From: an uncultured Oribacterium sp.
GTDB taxonomy: Bacteria > Bacillota > Clostridia > Lachnospirales > Lachnospiraceae
Length of the DNA: 6,736 bases
Assembly (NCBI GenBank): GCA_934279105.1
Contig: CAKQWR010000107.1
Span: 1-6,736, forward strand
Direction: 5' to 3'
Shown: positions 1 to 6,640 of the stretch, one piece after another
How positions within the stretch are numbered: position 1 is the stretch's first letter
Layout of the letters: every line of letters starts with the position of its first letter
The notes under the pieces: model-generated
Seen by the model: only the letters and a program-made list of their open reading frames with translations
What the model was told of the DNA's origin: nothing
Database searches by the model: none
Position numbers and translations under genes: made by a program

Positions 1-409
1 CCGCCAGGATCTCATCGGAAAGCAGACACTCAGCACAAACGAAAAGTACTACATCGCAGACCACGGTATCCGCGAGGCTGTTTTCGGCGGCAATATGCGG
101 GATATCAACCTGATTCTGGAGAACATCGTCTTCCTCGAGCTTCTTCGCCGTGGCTACCATGTCACTGTCGGCAGGTCCGGCACCCGGGAAGTCGATTTCG
201 TCTGCGACCGGCATGGCGAAAAGCTCTATATCCAGGTCACCTACCTCCTGGCAAGCGAAGAAACCATCGCCCGCGAATTCGGCGTTTATGACAGCATCCG
301 GGACAACTACCCGAAATACGTCGTCTCCCTCGACGAATTCGACATGAGCCATAACGGTATCAAGCACAGAAACATCCGCGATTTCCTCCTCGCAGAAAGC
401 TGGGAATAA
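1..409 (+). CDS. AAA ATPase with DUF4143 C-terminal domain, 3' part only
   Basis: The reading frame is open from base 2 to the TAA at 407-409 and gives 135 residues, so the 5' part lies outside the window. An ATG at 95 lies inside the domain and is not a credible start. The visible protein matches the end of the AAA_14/DUF4143 family: KYYIADHGIR near the left edge, then ILENIVFLELLRRGY, then a nuclease-like core with EVDFV (Glu codon at 188, Asp codon at 194) and YIQVTY, then a GIKHRNIRDFLL ending. The family has an N-terminal P-loop ATPase domain and a C-terminal domain resembling the PD-(D/E)XK fold. Its cellular role is poorly defined. The P-loop is not visible here, so ATPase activity is inferred from family only. 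G+C is about 58% (104 of 180 bases in 121-300), higher than in the toxin-antitoxin genes downstream. A strong terminator follows within 3 bp of the stop. Confidence 0.88.
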   Translation, partial: RQDLIGKQTLSTNEKYYIADHGIREAVFGGNMRDINLILENIVFLELLRRGYHVTVGRSGTREVDFVCDRHGEKLYIQVTYLLASEETIAREFGVYDSIRDNYPKYVVSLDEFDMSHNGIKHRNIRDFLLAESWE

Positions 410-411
410 TT

Positions 412-453
412 AAAAGCGCTGACCTGCCACCACGCAGATCAGCGCTTTTCCTT
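412..453 (+). terminator. Intrinsic terminator after the ATPase gene
   Basis: A 16-bp stem (412-427 with 434-449) has one C·A mismatch and a 6-base loop CACCAC. The stem has four A at its left base and four T at its right base, so it can stop transcription in both directions. It begins 2 bp after the ATPase stop codon. It is the first part of the direct repeat described at 413-497. Confidence 0.9.
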
Positions 454-497
454 ATATATCAAGCCAATGCAGTCTCCTTTACTGCCGTCTCCGCCCG
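413..497 (+). repeat. Direct repeat, copy 1 (left flank of toxin-antitoxin module)
   Basis: This 85-bp stretch matches 1220-1305 with about 11 mismatches and one 1-base gap (roughly 86% identity by hand alignment). It covers the terminator hairpin and the following segment, including the shared words CCAATGCAG and CGTCTCCGCCCG. Similarity stops abruptly after CCGCCCG at 497. The repeat is therefore more than two similar terminators: about 40 bp beyond the hairpin is also shared. Confidence 0.85.
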
Positions 498-561
498 TGT
501 TTTATACGCCCACGATGCGTATCAGTGCATCCTGCTTAACTTTCGAAAAATTCACGCCCAT
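459..561 (-). pseudogene. Possible relic of a very small gene, frameshifted
   Basis: This is the only coding-like signal in the gap between the ATPase gene and the antitoxin (410-636). On the minus strand an ATG at 559-561 opens a 19-codon frame containing KVKQDALIRIVGV and ending in TAA at 502-504. Skipping one base near that stop joins it to YKTRAETAVKETALA, which ends in TGA at 459-461, giving about 33 residues. The second half lies largely within repeat copy 1, and the matching frame in copy 2 reads RAETTVEEPALA. There is no convincing ribosome binding site upstream, and the lengths are short enough to occur by chance. I do not recognise the product. It may be a broken remnant or noise. 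Confidence 0.2.
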
Positions 562-568
562 ACACTGA

Positions 569-596
569 TTGTCAAGTCTCGCAAAGATGATATAAT
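569..596 (+). promoter_or_regulatory. Promoter of the toxin-antitoxin module
   Basis: The -35 box TTGTCA (569-574) and -10 box TATAAT (591-596) are 16 bp apart. A TG at 588-589 makes an extended -10. Transcription should start near 603, leaving a leader of about 34 bases. A canonical ribosome binding site AAGGAGGT (623-630) lies 6 bases before the antitoxin ATG. Confidence 0.8.
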
Positions 597-614
597 TATG
601 ATAGATTTATGATA
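587..614 (+). promoter_or_regulatory. Candidate operator: three ATGATA repeats at 11-bp spacing
   Basis: ATGATA occurs at 587-592, 598-603 and 609-614, exactly 11 bp apart, so all three face the same side of the helix. The second and third copies extend to TTATGATA. The first overlaps the -10 box and the others lie across and just after the start of transcription. Phd/YefM-type antitoxins, alone or with their toxin, commonly repress their own promoter, so this is a plausible binding site. The assignment to the antitoxin is inference. Confidence 0.5.
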
Positions 615-636
615 TCCAGTAAAAGGAGGTGTCCCT

Positions 637-909
637 ATGATTAATATCCGCCCGGTTTCCGATCTCCGAAACAAATTCCCTGAAATCGAAGAAACTGTAT
701 TAAAAACCAATTCTCCTGTCTTTCTCACCAAAAACGGTTACGGTACCATGGTTCTTATGAGCGTAGAGCAGTACTCTGCTTTAACCGACAATATCGAGCA
801 CAAGTTAGACGAAGCAGATGCTGTCGCCGCAAAGTCCGACGTTCGATATTCCGCATCCGATGTTTTCGACAGGGCGAGGAGATTCGTAAGTGAACCAAAA
901 CGAGTATAA
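637..909 (+). CDS. Phd/YefM-family antitoxin
   Basis: This 90-residue protein is the antitoxin of a type II toxin-antitoxin pair. Residues 4-49 show the Phd/YefM N-terminal fold, including IRPVSDLRNKFPEI, then PVFLTKNGYGTMVLMSVEQY. In this family that part dimerises and binds DNA. Residues 50-90 are charged and helix-prone (Ala/Asp/Lys/Arg-rich), as expected for the segment that wraps and neutralises the toxin. The ATG at 637 is supported by AAGGAGGT 6 bases upstream, and the length is typical of the family. The gene is first in its transcript, driven by the promoter at 569-596, and its last 20 bases overlap the toxin gene. That arrangement favours antitoxin being made first and toxin translation being coupled to it. 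It probably represses its own promoter through the ATGATA repeats. The family call is firm; the exact subfamily is not. Confidence 0.92.
   Translation: MINIRPVSDLRNKFPEIEETVLKTNSPVFLTKNGYGTMVLMSVEQYSALTDNIEHKLDEADAVAAKSDVRYSASDVFDRARRFVSEPKRV
876..882 (+). promoter_or_regulatory. Ribosome binding site inside the antitoxin gene that sets the toxin start
   Basis: GAGGAGA lies within the antitoxin coding sequence, 7 bases before GTG at 890. It is the reason for choosing this GTG as the toxin start. Confidence 0.7.
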
Positions 910-1207
910 ACTGTCCTTTCTCCCGCTATTCGAAGATGATTTAAACGAAATCACAGGTTATATCGTCAATCATCTGCAGAATCCATCTGCTGCTCTTCAG
1001 CTGATTGATGACATTGAAATCGCCATATACAAAAGGCTGACTTGTCCGCTCGCTTTTGCGCCTTACGTCTCATCTAAAGATCGCTTATACCCATATTACC
1101 GCATCAACGTAAGAAATTTTTCCGTCTTCTACGTCGTCATTGGTGACACCATGGAAGTTCGTCGCATCCTCTATGCCAGACGCGATCTGGATTCACTATT
1201 AGATTAA
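890..1207 (+). CDS. RelE/ParE-family toxin
   Basis: This 105-residue protein is the toxin partner of the antitoxin that overlaps it by 20 bases. It starts with GTG at 890, preceded by GAGGAGA. The N-terminal part carries the two-helix region with FEDDLNEITGYI (residues 14-25). The C-terminal half shows the typical RelE/ParE beta-sheet pattern: YYRINVRNFSVFYVV (69-83), then VRRILYARRDL (90-100). Family members either cleave mRNA on the ribosome (RelE type) or inhibit gyrase (ParE type). The sequence does not let me choose, although the ending RRDLDSLL is common in ParE-like members. Basic residues Arg91, Arg92, Arg97 and Arg98 and Tyr95 are candidates for the active surface. The length is normal and there is no sign of damage, so the module appears intact. 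A hairpin terminator follows 12 bp after the stop. Confidence 0.9.
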   Translation: MNQNEYKLSFLPLFEDDLNEITGYIVNHLQNPSAALQLIDDIEIAIYKRLTCPLAFAPYVSSKDRLYPYYRINVRNFSVFYVVIGDTMEVRRILYARRDLDSLLD

Positions 1208-1218
1208 ATTCATCTAAT
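1198..1218 (+). repeat. Small inverted repeat over the toxin stop codon
   Basis: ATTAGAT (1198-1204) and ATCTAAT (1212-1218) are perfect inverted copies around a 7-base loop that contains the toxin's TAA stop. It ends one base before the main terminator hairpin. It may help stabilise the 3' end of the mRNA, or it may be chance in an A+T-rich stretch. Confidence 0.45.
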
Positions 1219-1219
1219 C

Positions 1220-1256
1220 AAAGCGCTGACCTGCCCCCCTGCAGATCAGTGCTTTT
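1220..1256 (+). terminator. Intrinsic terminator between the converging toxin and SdpI-family genes
   Basis: A 15-bp stem (1220-1234 with 1241-1255) has one G·U pair and one C·A mismatch, and a loop of CCCCCT. It is followed by T's on the plus strand. It serves the toxin transcript from the left. In the other direction it lies about 30 bp after the SdpI-family stop but has only three T's, so it is weaker there. It is the second copy of the hairpin at 412-449. Confidence 0.85.
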
Positions 1257-1305
1257 CCCTTATCTGGCATGCCAATGCAGGCTCCTCTACTGTCGTCTCC
1301 GCCCG
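1220..1305 (+). repeat. Direct repeat, copy 2 (right flank of toxin-antitoxin module)
   Basis: This 86-bp segment is the partner of 413-497. Its right end lies inside the 3' end of the minus-strand SdpI-family gene: the last 19 bases (1287-1305) encode its C-terminal residues and stop. The two copies are about 807 bp apart start to start and enclose the whole toxin-antitoxin module. Confidence 0.85.
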
Positions 1306-1667
1306 CTCTCGTCAAACGTCCGCTTCAGTTCCTTCTGCACGTACACCACAGTTCCGAACAGCACGCAGAACTGCGCAAGCACCATCACCAGTGCCAGCAT
1401 CCCGAGGGTTTCCTCGGCGGCCTTCGCAAATGGCAGCTGCACAAGCACGGACAGCGCCAGCGAGATCCATCCAGTTTTCCACCATACCTTCCCGCAGCAC
1501 GCATGCGCAAACGCCCATGTATCCGCATTCTTCATGGAGAGCGCCGTCCGAAATCCGACCCAGCGCGAAATACTCCTCGGCGGACACGTCTTCATCATGT
1601 ACCCACCGAAAAGCATAACCGCCGGAATGATCAGATTCACTATGAAAATTTCTATGTATTCCAGCAT
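1287..1667 (-). CDS. SdpI-family small membrane protein
   Basis: This 126-residue protein matches the short SdpI/YhfL family (Pfam SdpI). The hallmark is a loop reading WVGFRTALSMKNADTW followed by AFAHACCGK (residues 36-60), equivalent to the family pattern GxRT-x-SM-x-N-x-x-x-W-x-x-A. Three hydrophobic segments at about 5-24, 61-80 and 87-110 predict a three-helix membrane protein with a basic tail ending in GRRRQ. In Bacillus subtilis the larger SdpI gives immunity to the SdpC toxin, but most short relatives have no known role, so immunity is not claimed here. The ATG at 1665-1667 is preceded by AGAGGTGA (1672-1679), which touches the hsdR stop codon. The gene is 11 bp after hsdR and is likely co-transcribed and translationally coupled. 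G+C is about 58% (175 of 300 bases in 1321-1620), higher than much of hsdR. It could be a recent addition to the operon. Confidence 0.85.
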   Translation of the reverse strand: MLEYIEIFIVNLIIPAVMLFGGYMMKTCPPRSISRWVGFRTALSMKNADTWAFAHACCGKVWWKTGWISLALSVLVQLPFAKAAEETLGMLALVMVLAQFCVLFGTVVYVQKELKRTFDESGRRRQ

Positions 1668-1671
1668 TTGC

Positions 1672-1679
1672 TCACCTCT
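1672..1679 (-). promoter_or_regulatory. Ribosome binding site of the SdpI-family gene, touching the hsdR stop
   Basis: Read on the minus strand this is AGAGGTGA, 4 bases before the ATG at 1665-1667. Its first base is the last base of the hsdR TAA (1679-1681). Ribosomes finishing hsdR would be placed to start the next gene. Confidence 0.7.
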
Positions 1680-4600
1680 TACGCCTCGATCTTCACGGCG
1701 TTTTCCTTCACTTCCTGGATCTTCTGCAGGATTTCTGTTCTCCGCTTCGGATCAAACAGCTTGATGAAGCTCACCGGCTTATCAAACGGCGGCTTCATGA
1801 GGTCGGTGTTCTCCATATAACCGTTATTCTCGATATAACTGATGATTTTATTCACAAACGCAATCTGCTTCTGATTCAGCGACTGGTCATTGATAAACTC
1901 AGAGAACACCGCCATCGCCGCGTCGTGATCGAGCTTTGCAATCTTTCGGATCAACAGACCGAACGGCGTATCCCCATACGCCTTTTCATAGTCCTCCTTA
2001 TTGCCCAGTTCCTCCGTCAGAACACGCTCCAGTTCCTCATAATCGCCGCTCGTAAGCGGGATATTATGCGTCAGCTTATGAATGGAAATCGCATTTCCAT
2101 GGTCATTGATATATCGATTCACCTTCTTCTTGTAATCGACGAAATCATACGCCGGTGCCAGCTGATCACCTTCTTTTCGGTCAATGATGCTGTCCGCAAG
2201 TGTCGTGTAAATCGGCTTCGCACTTCCGCCACCGGTCAGGAACTGTATCAGATCCCGGAGCTCCTGACGCGCATTTTCGATTTCGAGCACATCATTCCTG
2301 AGCCAGAAATCATCCGATCGTACCTTCTTGATGACCGGCAGCTTCGCATTGACCTGCGGGATACTGATTTTTTTCGCCAGCATCTCACAGATGTTTACCA
2401 GTTGATCCTTCAGATGTGGAAACAGCGCAGTTCCGTCCATATCCTGCAGCATCAAGTTGTACATAAAGTTATCGAAACGCTTCGCCGACTCATCCTTTTC
2501 TTCGATATGCACGAGCGGTGCGATTTCGCGGATAAGCTCTGTCTGCATTTCATCCGAAATAAACTGATATACGTCCAGATTCTTATAGTTTTCCACATAT
2601 TTCAGATGGGTATGCACAGACACCAGATCGATATTCAGCGCACTCACGAGCCGCTGGCAGTCGGTCACCAGCAGCTGCCTCCACGCCTGGAATCCTGGCT
2701 CCGCATACGCTTCTGTCTGCAGATGCTGTGTCAGCGCAATCTTCTTGATAAAGATCATTTCCGACAACGTTCTCGTTTCAGAGCCGGCATATCCTTCTTT
2801 ATGCGTCTCGAAAAATTCAAAATTTCCACAATAATCAAAAATCAAAAACCGACGTTTTCCTTCGTATTCTCCGTCAATCCGATCCGTGCACATAAGATGC
2901 GGGCAGAGGCGTGTACCACGTCCAATCATCTGCCAGAATTTCGTTTTCGATTTCACCTGCTTAAAGAACACCAGGTTCAGTACTTCCGGTACGTCGATAC
3001 CGGTATCCATCATATCGACCGACACCGCGATCTGCGGATCCTTCTCTGGATTCCGGAAATCATCGATGATCGTCTGTGCGTAGGCATCATCACAGATGAC
3101 ACGTTGCATAAACGTCCCTCTATAATTCGGATAGAGCTTATTAAAACGCTCAAGTATAAACTCCGCATGAAGCTTGTTCTGTGCAAATATGATGGTTTTT
3201 CCGATTTTTTCTCCACCCTCGATCTTGATGCCACGTTCCATCAGATCCTGTAAAACGATATCTACAGTGGTGGTATTAAAGAGAAACTTATTCAGTGCTG
3301 CGGATGGTATAAAATCCGGCACATTCATACCATTTCCTATAAACACATCATCCAGCCGTTCCTGATCCTTTTTCGAGAGCTGACTGTAGGTGATGCCATT
3401 CTCGAGGAATTCGGTTTTGACCTTATAGTTGTAGTAAGGTACCAGCACATGATCTGTATACACAGCTGTTTCATAATCATATGCATAGGTCGGGACCTCA
3501 TTCTCCATCTCGAAGAAGTCATAGGTATTCCGGTCGACCTCCATCTTCGGTGTCGCCGTCAGGCCCACTAAAATCGCATCGAAATATTCGAAAATCGCAC
3601 GATATTTTTTAAAGATACTACGGTGCGACTCGTCGATGATGATCATGTCGAAATGCGCCGGTGTAAACAGTCGATTTCCATCATTACTTCGGCTGTCATC
3701 GATGGCATTCAGTATCGTCGGATAGGTCGAGAACACAATTCTTGCGTTCCTATCATCTTTATTGGAGCAAAGATTGCAAAGCGTCATGTTCGGAAGGTAT
3801 TCCTTAAAAGAGTCCTTCGCCTGCTTTACAAGCGCGGTACGATCTGCGAGGAACAGCACATTGGTCACGTATCCACCACGGCTGAACACGTCGACCAGAG
3901 AAGCTGCTGTTCTGGTCTTTCCGGTACCGGTCGCCATCACCAGCAGATTCTTTCGGAATCCCTGCTTCACATGGTCGCAAACAGCACGAATCGCTTCCTT
4001 CTGGTAGTAACGATTCGTGATCTTATCATCGATGGCGATTGCATCCAGCTCCTGATGATCCGAACGACGATTGATCAGTCTCTGCAGATCGTCCTTGCTG
4101 AAAACGCCATACACCTTCCGCTGCGGTCCGCTCTTATCATCCCAGAAGTACGTCTCGAAGCCATTGGTCGTAAACATAATCGGCCGACGACCATACTTCC
4201 GCTCTAAACAATCTGCATACAGAACACACTGCTTTCGGCCAATGTTGGGGTCCTTACTTGTGCGCTTCGCCTCTACAACAGCGAGTGGCAGCTGGTCCTT
4301 TCCCATCAGGACATAATCGCAGAATCCATCCTGTCCGATCTGTCCCATCATATCGTCTACCGGAAATTCCTGTATGACATCCTGATCGATGCCGGTCAGC
4401 TTCCATCCCATCAGCTTCAGATCGAGATCGATATATTTTTTACGTGTACGGAACTCAGAAATATCCTCCGCCTTAAAGTTCCGCACCTTTTCATGCTCTT
4501 CTTTTTCCTTCGTATATTGCTCGGACATTTCAGCGATCTTTGCACGAAGCTTTTCGATCTCCGAATCCTTTTCGTTCAGCAGACTTTCCTGCTCTTTGAT

Positions 4601-5050
4601 CTTCTTCGTATCGATGATTACCTTTTCAGCCGGTATCTTCGACTCATCAAATGAACGCTCTTCATAATTCGTTCCATAGCAGTAATCGATCCATTCGATG
4701 AACTCGAAAAGACCATGAAGAGAGGTTACGGCATCTCCGGCAGAGACACTCTTTTCCGTATGGACTGCAAGGTTCCCCAGTTTAATAATGTATGGAAGTT
4801 TTCCCCATGTATTCGAATCTACCGCGAAGCGAAATGTCGGCTCATGGATCAGCGACTGTAAATTATCCTTATAGGGCATCATCATGGAAAAGTCCGCAGA
4901 ATATACCCACTTGACCGCAAGCTCCAGAGCCTTTCGTGAGCCGATGGCACACATCGCCGGAGAGGTGGCAAATACCTTCTCCGCTTCAATCGCCGCCGGT
5001 GCAAATAACGCATATTCCTGTTTATCTTTGAGAAATTCAAAATTTGACAT
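1679..5050 (-). CDS. hsdR: Type I restriction-modification system restriction subunit HsdR
   Basis: This 1123-residue motor and nuclease subunit pulls DNA by ATP hydrolysis and cuts it at a distance when bound to HsdM and HsdS at an unmethylated site. Domains in order are: a DUF4145-like N-terminal region (about 14-125); a charged coiled coil (about 148-195); and an HsdR-type PD-(D/E)XK nuclease with Asp245 in FCDYVL and Glu260-x-Lys262 in VVEAK. The helicase follows, with Q-motif-like RYYQKEAI (347-354), Walker A ATGTGKT (373-379), DESH (473-476), GLTATP (496-501), motif V DTGIDVPE (682-689) and motif VI QMIGRGTR (707-714). The C-terminal region (about 960-1110) resembles the EcoEI-type HsdR end. 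All key residues are present, so the gene looks intact. The ATG at 5048-5050 is preceded by CGGAGGAA. The gene starts 25 bp after hsdM and is followed by the SdpI-family gene. Confidence 0.97.
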   Translation of the reverse strand: MSNFEFLKDKQEYALFAPAAIEAEKVFATSPAMCAIGSRKALELAVKWVYSADFSMMMPYKDNLQSLIHEPTFRFAVDSNTWGKLPYIIKLGNLAVHTEKSVSAGDAVTSLHGLFEFIEWIDYCYGTNYEERSFDESKIPAEKVIIDTKKIKEQESLLNEKDSEIEKLRAKIAEMSEQYTKEKEEHEKVRNFKAEDISEFRTRKKYIDLDLKLMGWKLTGIDQDVIQEFPVDDMMGQIGQDGFCDYVLMGKDQLPLAVVEAKRTSKDPNIGRKQCVLYADCLERKYGRRPIMFTTNGFETYFWDDKSGPQRKVYGVFSKDDLQRLINRRSDHQELDAIAIDDKITNRYYQKEAIRAVCDHVKQGFRKNLLVMATGTGKTRTAASLVDVFSRGGYVTNVLFLADRTALVKQAKDSFKEYLPNMTLCNLCSNKDDRNARIVFSTYPTILNAIDDSRSNDGNRLFTPAHFDMIIIDESHRSIFKKYRAIFEYFDAILVGLTATPKMEVDRNTYDFFEMENEVPTYAYDYETAVYTDHVLVPYYNYKVKTEFLENGITYSQLSKKDQERLDDVFIGNGMNVPDFIPSAALNKFLFNTTTVDIVLQDLMERGIKIEGGEKIGKTIIFAQNKLHAEFILERFNKLYPNYRGTFMQRVICDDAYAQTIIDDFRNPEKDPQIAVSVDMMDTGIDVPEVLNLVFFKQVKSKTKFWQMIGRGTRLCPHLMCTDRIDGEYEGKRRFLIFDYCGNFEFFETHKEGYAGSETRTLSEMIFIKKIALTQHLQTEAYAEPGFQAWRQLLVTDCQRLVSALNIDLVSVHTHLKYVENYKNLDVYQFISDEMQTELIREIAPLVHIEEKDESAKRFDNFMYNLMLQDMDGTALFPHLKDQLVNICEMLAKKISIPQVNAKLPVIKKVRSDDFWLRNDVLEIENARQELRDLIQFLTGGGSAKPIYTTLADSIIDRKEGDQLAPAYDFVDYKKKVNRYINDHGNAISIHKLTHNIPLTSGDYEELERVLTEELGNKEDYEKAYGDTPFGLLIRKIAKLDHDAAMAVFSEFINDQSLNQKQIAFVNKIISYIENNGYMENTDLMKPPFDKPVSFIKLFDPKRRTEILQKIQEVKENAVKIEA

Positions 5051-5075
5051 CTTCCATTCCTCCGATACAAACCGC

Positions 5076-6617
5076 TTACTTATCCTGCTTTAATAACTCC
5101 TTCAGCGCGCCGAGCTCCTGCTGGATCTCTGCTTCCAGCGCCTCAATCTTCCCAAGGATGACATCGGTTGGTTCATACTCAACCGCCTGGTACTCGACCT
5201 TCTTATATTTGTTGATGGATAAGTCGTATCCATTCTCCACGATCTCGCTCTTCGGCACGAAGAAGCTCTGCTCTGTACGCTCGCGGCCTTTCTCGCCCTC
5301 CGGATTTCGGAAACGGGCGATGATATCCGGGATATCATTCTCCTTGACTTCCGAGCGCTTATCGTCGAGGCTGAAGCCATCTGCCTTCATATCGTAGAAC
5401 CAGACATCCTCCGTTCCACCGGCACCCGTCTTCGTGAAGACAAGAATCGCCGTCGATACACCCGCATACGGCTTAAACACACCGGACGGCATCGAAATCA
5501 CCGCCCGCAACTGATGATTCTCCACGATTTCCTTACGAATCTGCAGGTGCGCCTTACTCGAACCAAACAGTACGCCGTCCGGTACGATGCAGGCACACTG
5601 GCCACCCTTTCGAAGCATACGAAGGAACAGTGCCAGAAACAGAAGCTCCGTCTTCTTCGTGTTCGTCACTGCCTTCAGATTATCATTGATACTTTCCGCA
5701 TCCACGGTGCCCTTAAATGGCGGATTTGCCAGGATGATCGAGTACTTCCCGCTGATCTCATTCTGCTTCGAAACACTATCCTTATAATCGATCTCCGGAT
5801 TACTGATGCTATGCAGCATCAGGTTCATCGCCGCGATACGAAGCATCGTACGGTCCGTATCGAATCCGGTAAAGGCGGTACTTTCGTACTTCTTCCACTG
5901 TTCCTCGGTCATCGTGCTCTCATAGTTTGCACGGATGCTCTCAGCGGCCGCCACCAGAAAACCTGCCGAACCACACGCCGGATCGCAAATTTCGTCATCC
6001 GGTGTCGGCTGTATCAGCTCCACCATCATCTTGATGATGTGCCGCGGTGTTCTGAACATGCCGACTAATCCAGCGGTCGTCAGCTTACCCAGCATATACT
6101 CATAGAGATCACCCTGCATATCCATATCGGTGACATCATGCTCGTAAAGATCATCGAGACCGGTGATCACCTTCTGAAGCACCTGTGGCGTCGGAATCAG
6201 GAACATCGCATCTTCCATGTATCTGGCGAATGCCGTTTTATTCTCGTTTTCATCATCCTCTTCAACGACTGGTAACATCTCACCATTCGCATCGAAGTCC
6301 GGAAGATGACCGTTTTTCATCTTCTTGACGGCCGGAAAAATACGCTGCGACATCGTCTCAAAAATCGTGCTGGCATCCTTATCCTTGAACTTACTCCAGC
6401 GCATGGACTGCCCAACTGCCGACGCCGGGAAAATATGCTCCATCTGACTACCCGTCATATTCTCGAACGCCTCAGTTTCCAGCTCCTTCTCGTCCAGAGA
6501 CCGAATGAACATCAGATACGTCAGCTGCTCGATCACGGTAAGCGGATTCACCACGCCGCCCGCTGCCATATCATCCCAGATCTTATCTACTTTATTTTTA
6601 ATCGCTCCTGTAACCAT
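5076..6617 (-). CDS. hsdM: Type I restriction-modification system methyltransferase subunit HsdM
   Basis: This 513-residue N6-adenine DNA methyltransferase subunit uses S-adenosylmethionine. With HsdS it protects host sites, and it forms the core of the restriction complex with HsdR. Residues 1-150 are the helical HsdM N-terminal domain (VIEQLTYLMFIRSLDEKE at 28-45), with an acidic stretch at 117-125. The catalytic domain has MFRTPRHIIKMM (187-198), the SAM-binding motif DPACGSAGF (212-220) and the catalytic NPPF (298-301). The region after about 450 contains NGYDLSINKYK (462-472) and a C-terminal coil (about 485-510). The FRTPRHII form and its HsdR partner suggest the EcoAI/EcoEI-like (type IB) branch, which is inference. 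The ATG at 6615-6617 is preceded by AAGGAGA. It is first in the operon. Normally hsdS lies next to hsdM; here hsdR follows directly, with no remnant of hsdS in the 25-bp gap. Confidence 0.97.
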   Translation of the reverse strand: MVTGAIKNKVDKIWDDMAAGGVVNPLTVIEQLTYLMFIRSLDEKELETEAFENMTGSQMEHIFPASAVGQSMRWSKFKDKDASTIFETMSQRIFPAVKKMKNGHLPDFDANGEMLPVVEEDDENENKTAFARYMEDAMFLIPTPQVLQKVITGLDDLYEHDVTDMDMQGDLYEYMLGKLTTAGLVGMFRTPRHIIKMMVELIQPTPDDEICDPACGSAGFLVAAAESIRANYESTMTEEQWKKYESTAFTGFDTDRTMLRIAAMNLMLHSISNPEIDYKDSVSKQNEISGKYSIILANPPFKGTVDAESINDNLKAVTNTKKTELLFLALFLRMLRKGGQCACIVPDGVLFGSSKAHLQIRKEIVENHQLRAVISMPSGVFKPYAGVSTAILVFTKTGAGGTEDVWFYDMKADGFSLDDKRSEVKENDIPDIIARFRNPEGEKGRERTEQSFFVPKSEIVENGYDLSINKYKKVEYQAVEYEPTDVILGKIEALEAEIQQELGALKELLKQDK

Positions 6618-6640
6618 CTCGGTCTCCTTCTTTTCCTCTA

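Noticed and set aside
547..575. A perfect TTGACA on the minus strand (570-575) that might drive a divergent transcript
   Set aside because: It is the reverse complement of the plus-strand -35 region TTGTCAA, and the matching -10 position reads AATTTT, a poor fit. There is no solid gene downstream.
413..1305. The pair of direct repeats as a CRISPR array or insertion-sequence ends
   Set aside because: There are only two copies about 800 bp apart, with no regular spacers, no transposase gene between them and no terminal inverted repeats.
1249..1820. Two plus-strand open frames of 171 and 183 codons over the SdpI-family gene and hsdR end
   Set aside because: Both overlap the minus-strand SdpI-family gene, which has a family motif, three membrane segments and a good ribosome binding site. 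The plus frames are low-complexity shadows in a G+C-rich stretch and one begins inside the terminator.
1925..3253. A 442-codon open frame on the plus strand opposite hsdR
   Set aside because: It lies fully antisense to the helicase gene, whose motifs are all intact. Its sequence is rich in His, Arg, Leu and Ile with no recognisable domain, as expected from mirror-strand reading of a codon-biased gene.
5514..6068. A 184-codon plus-strand open frame opposite hsdM
   Set aside because: It is antisense to the SAM-binding and catalytic motifs of HsdM and shows no domain or ribosome binding site.
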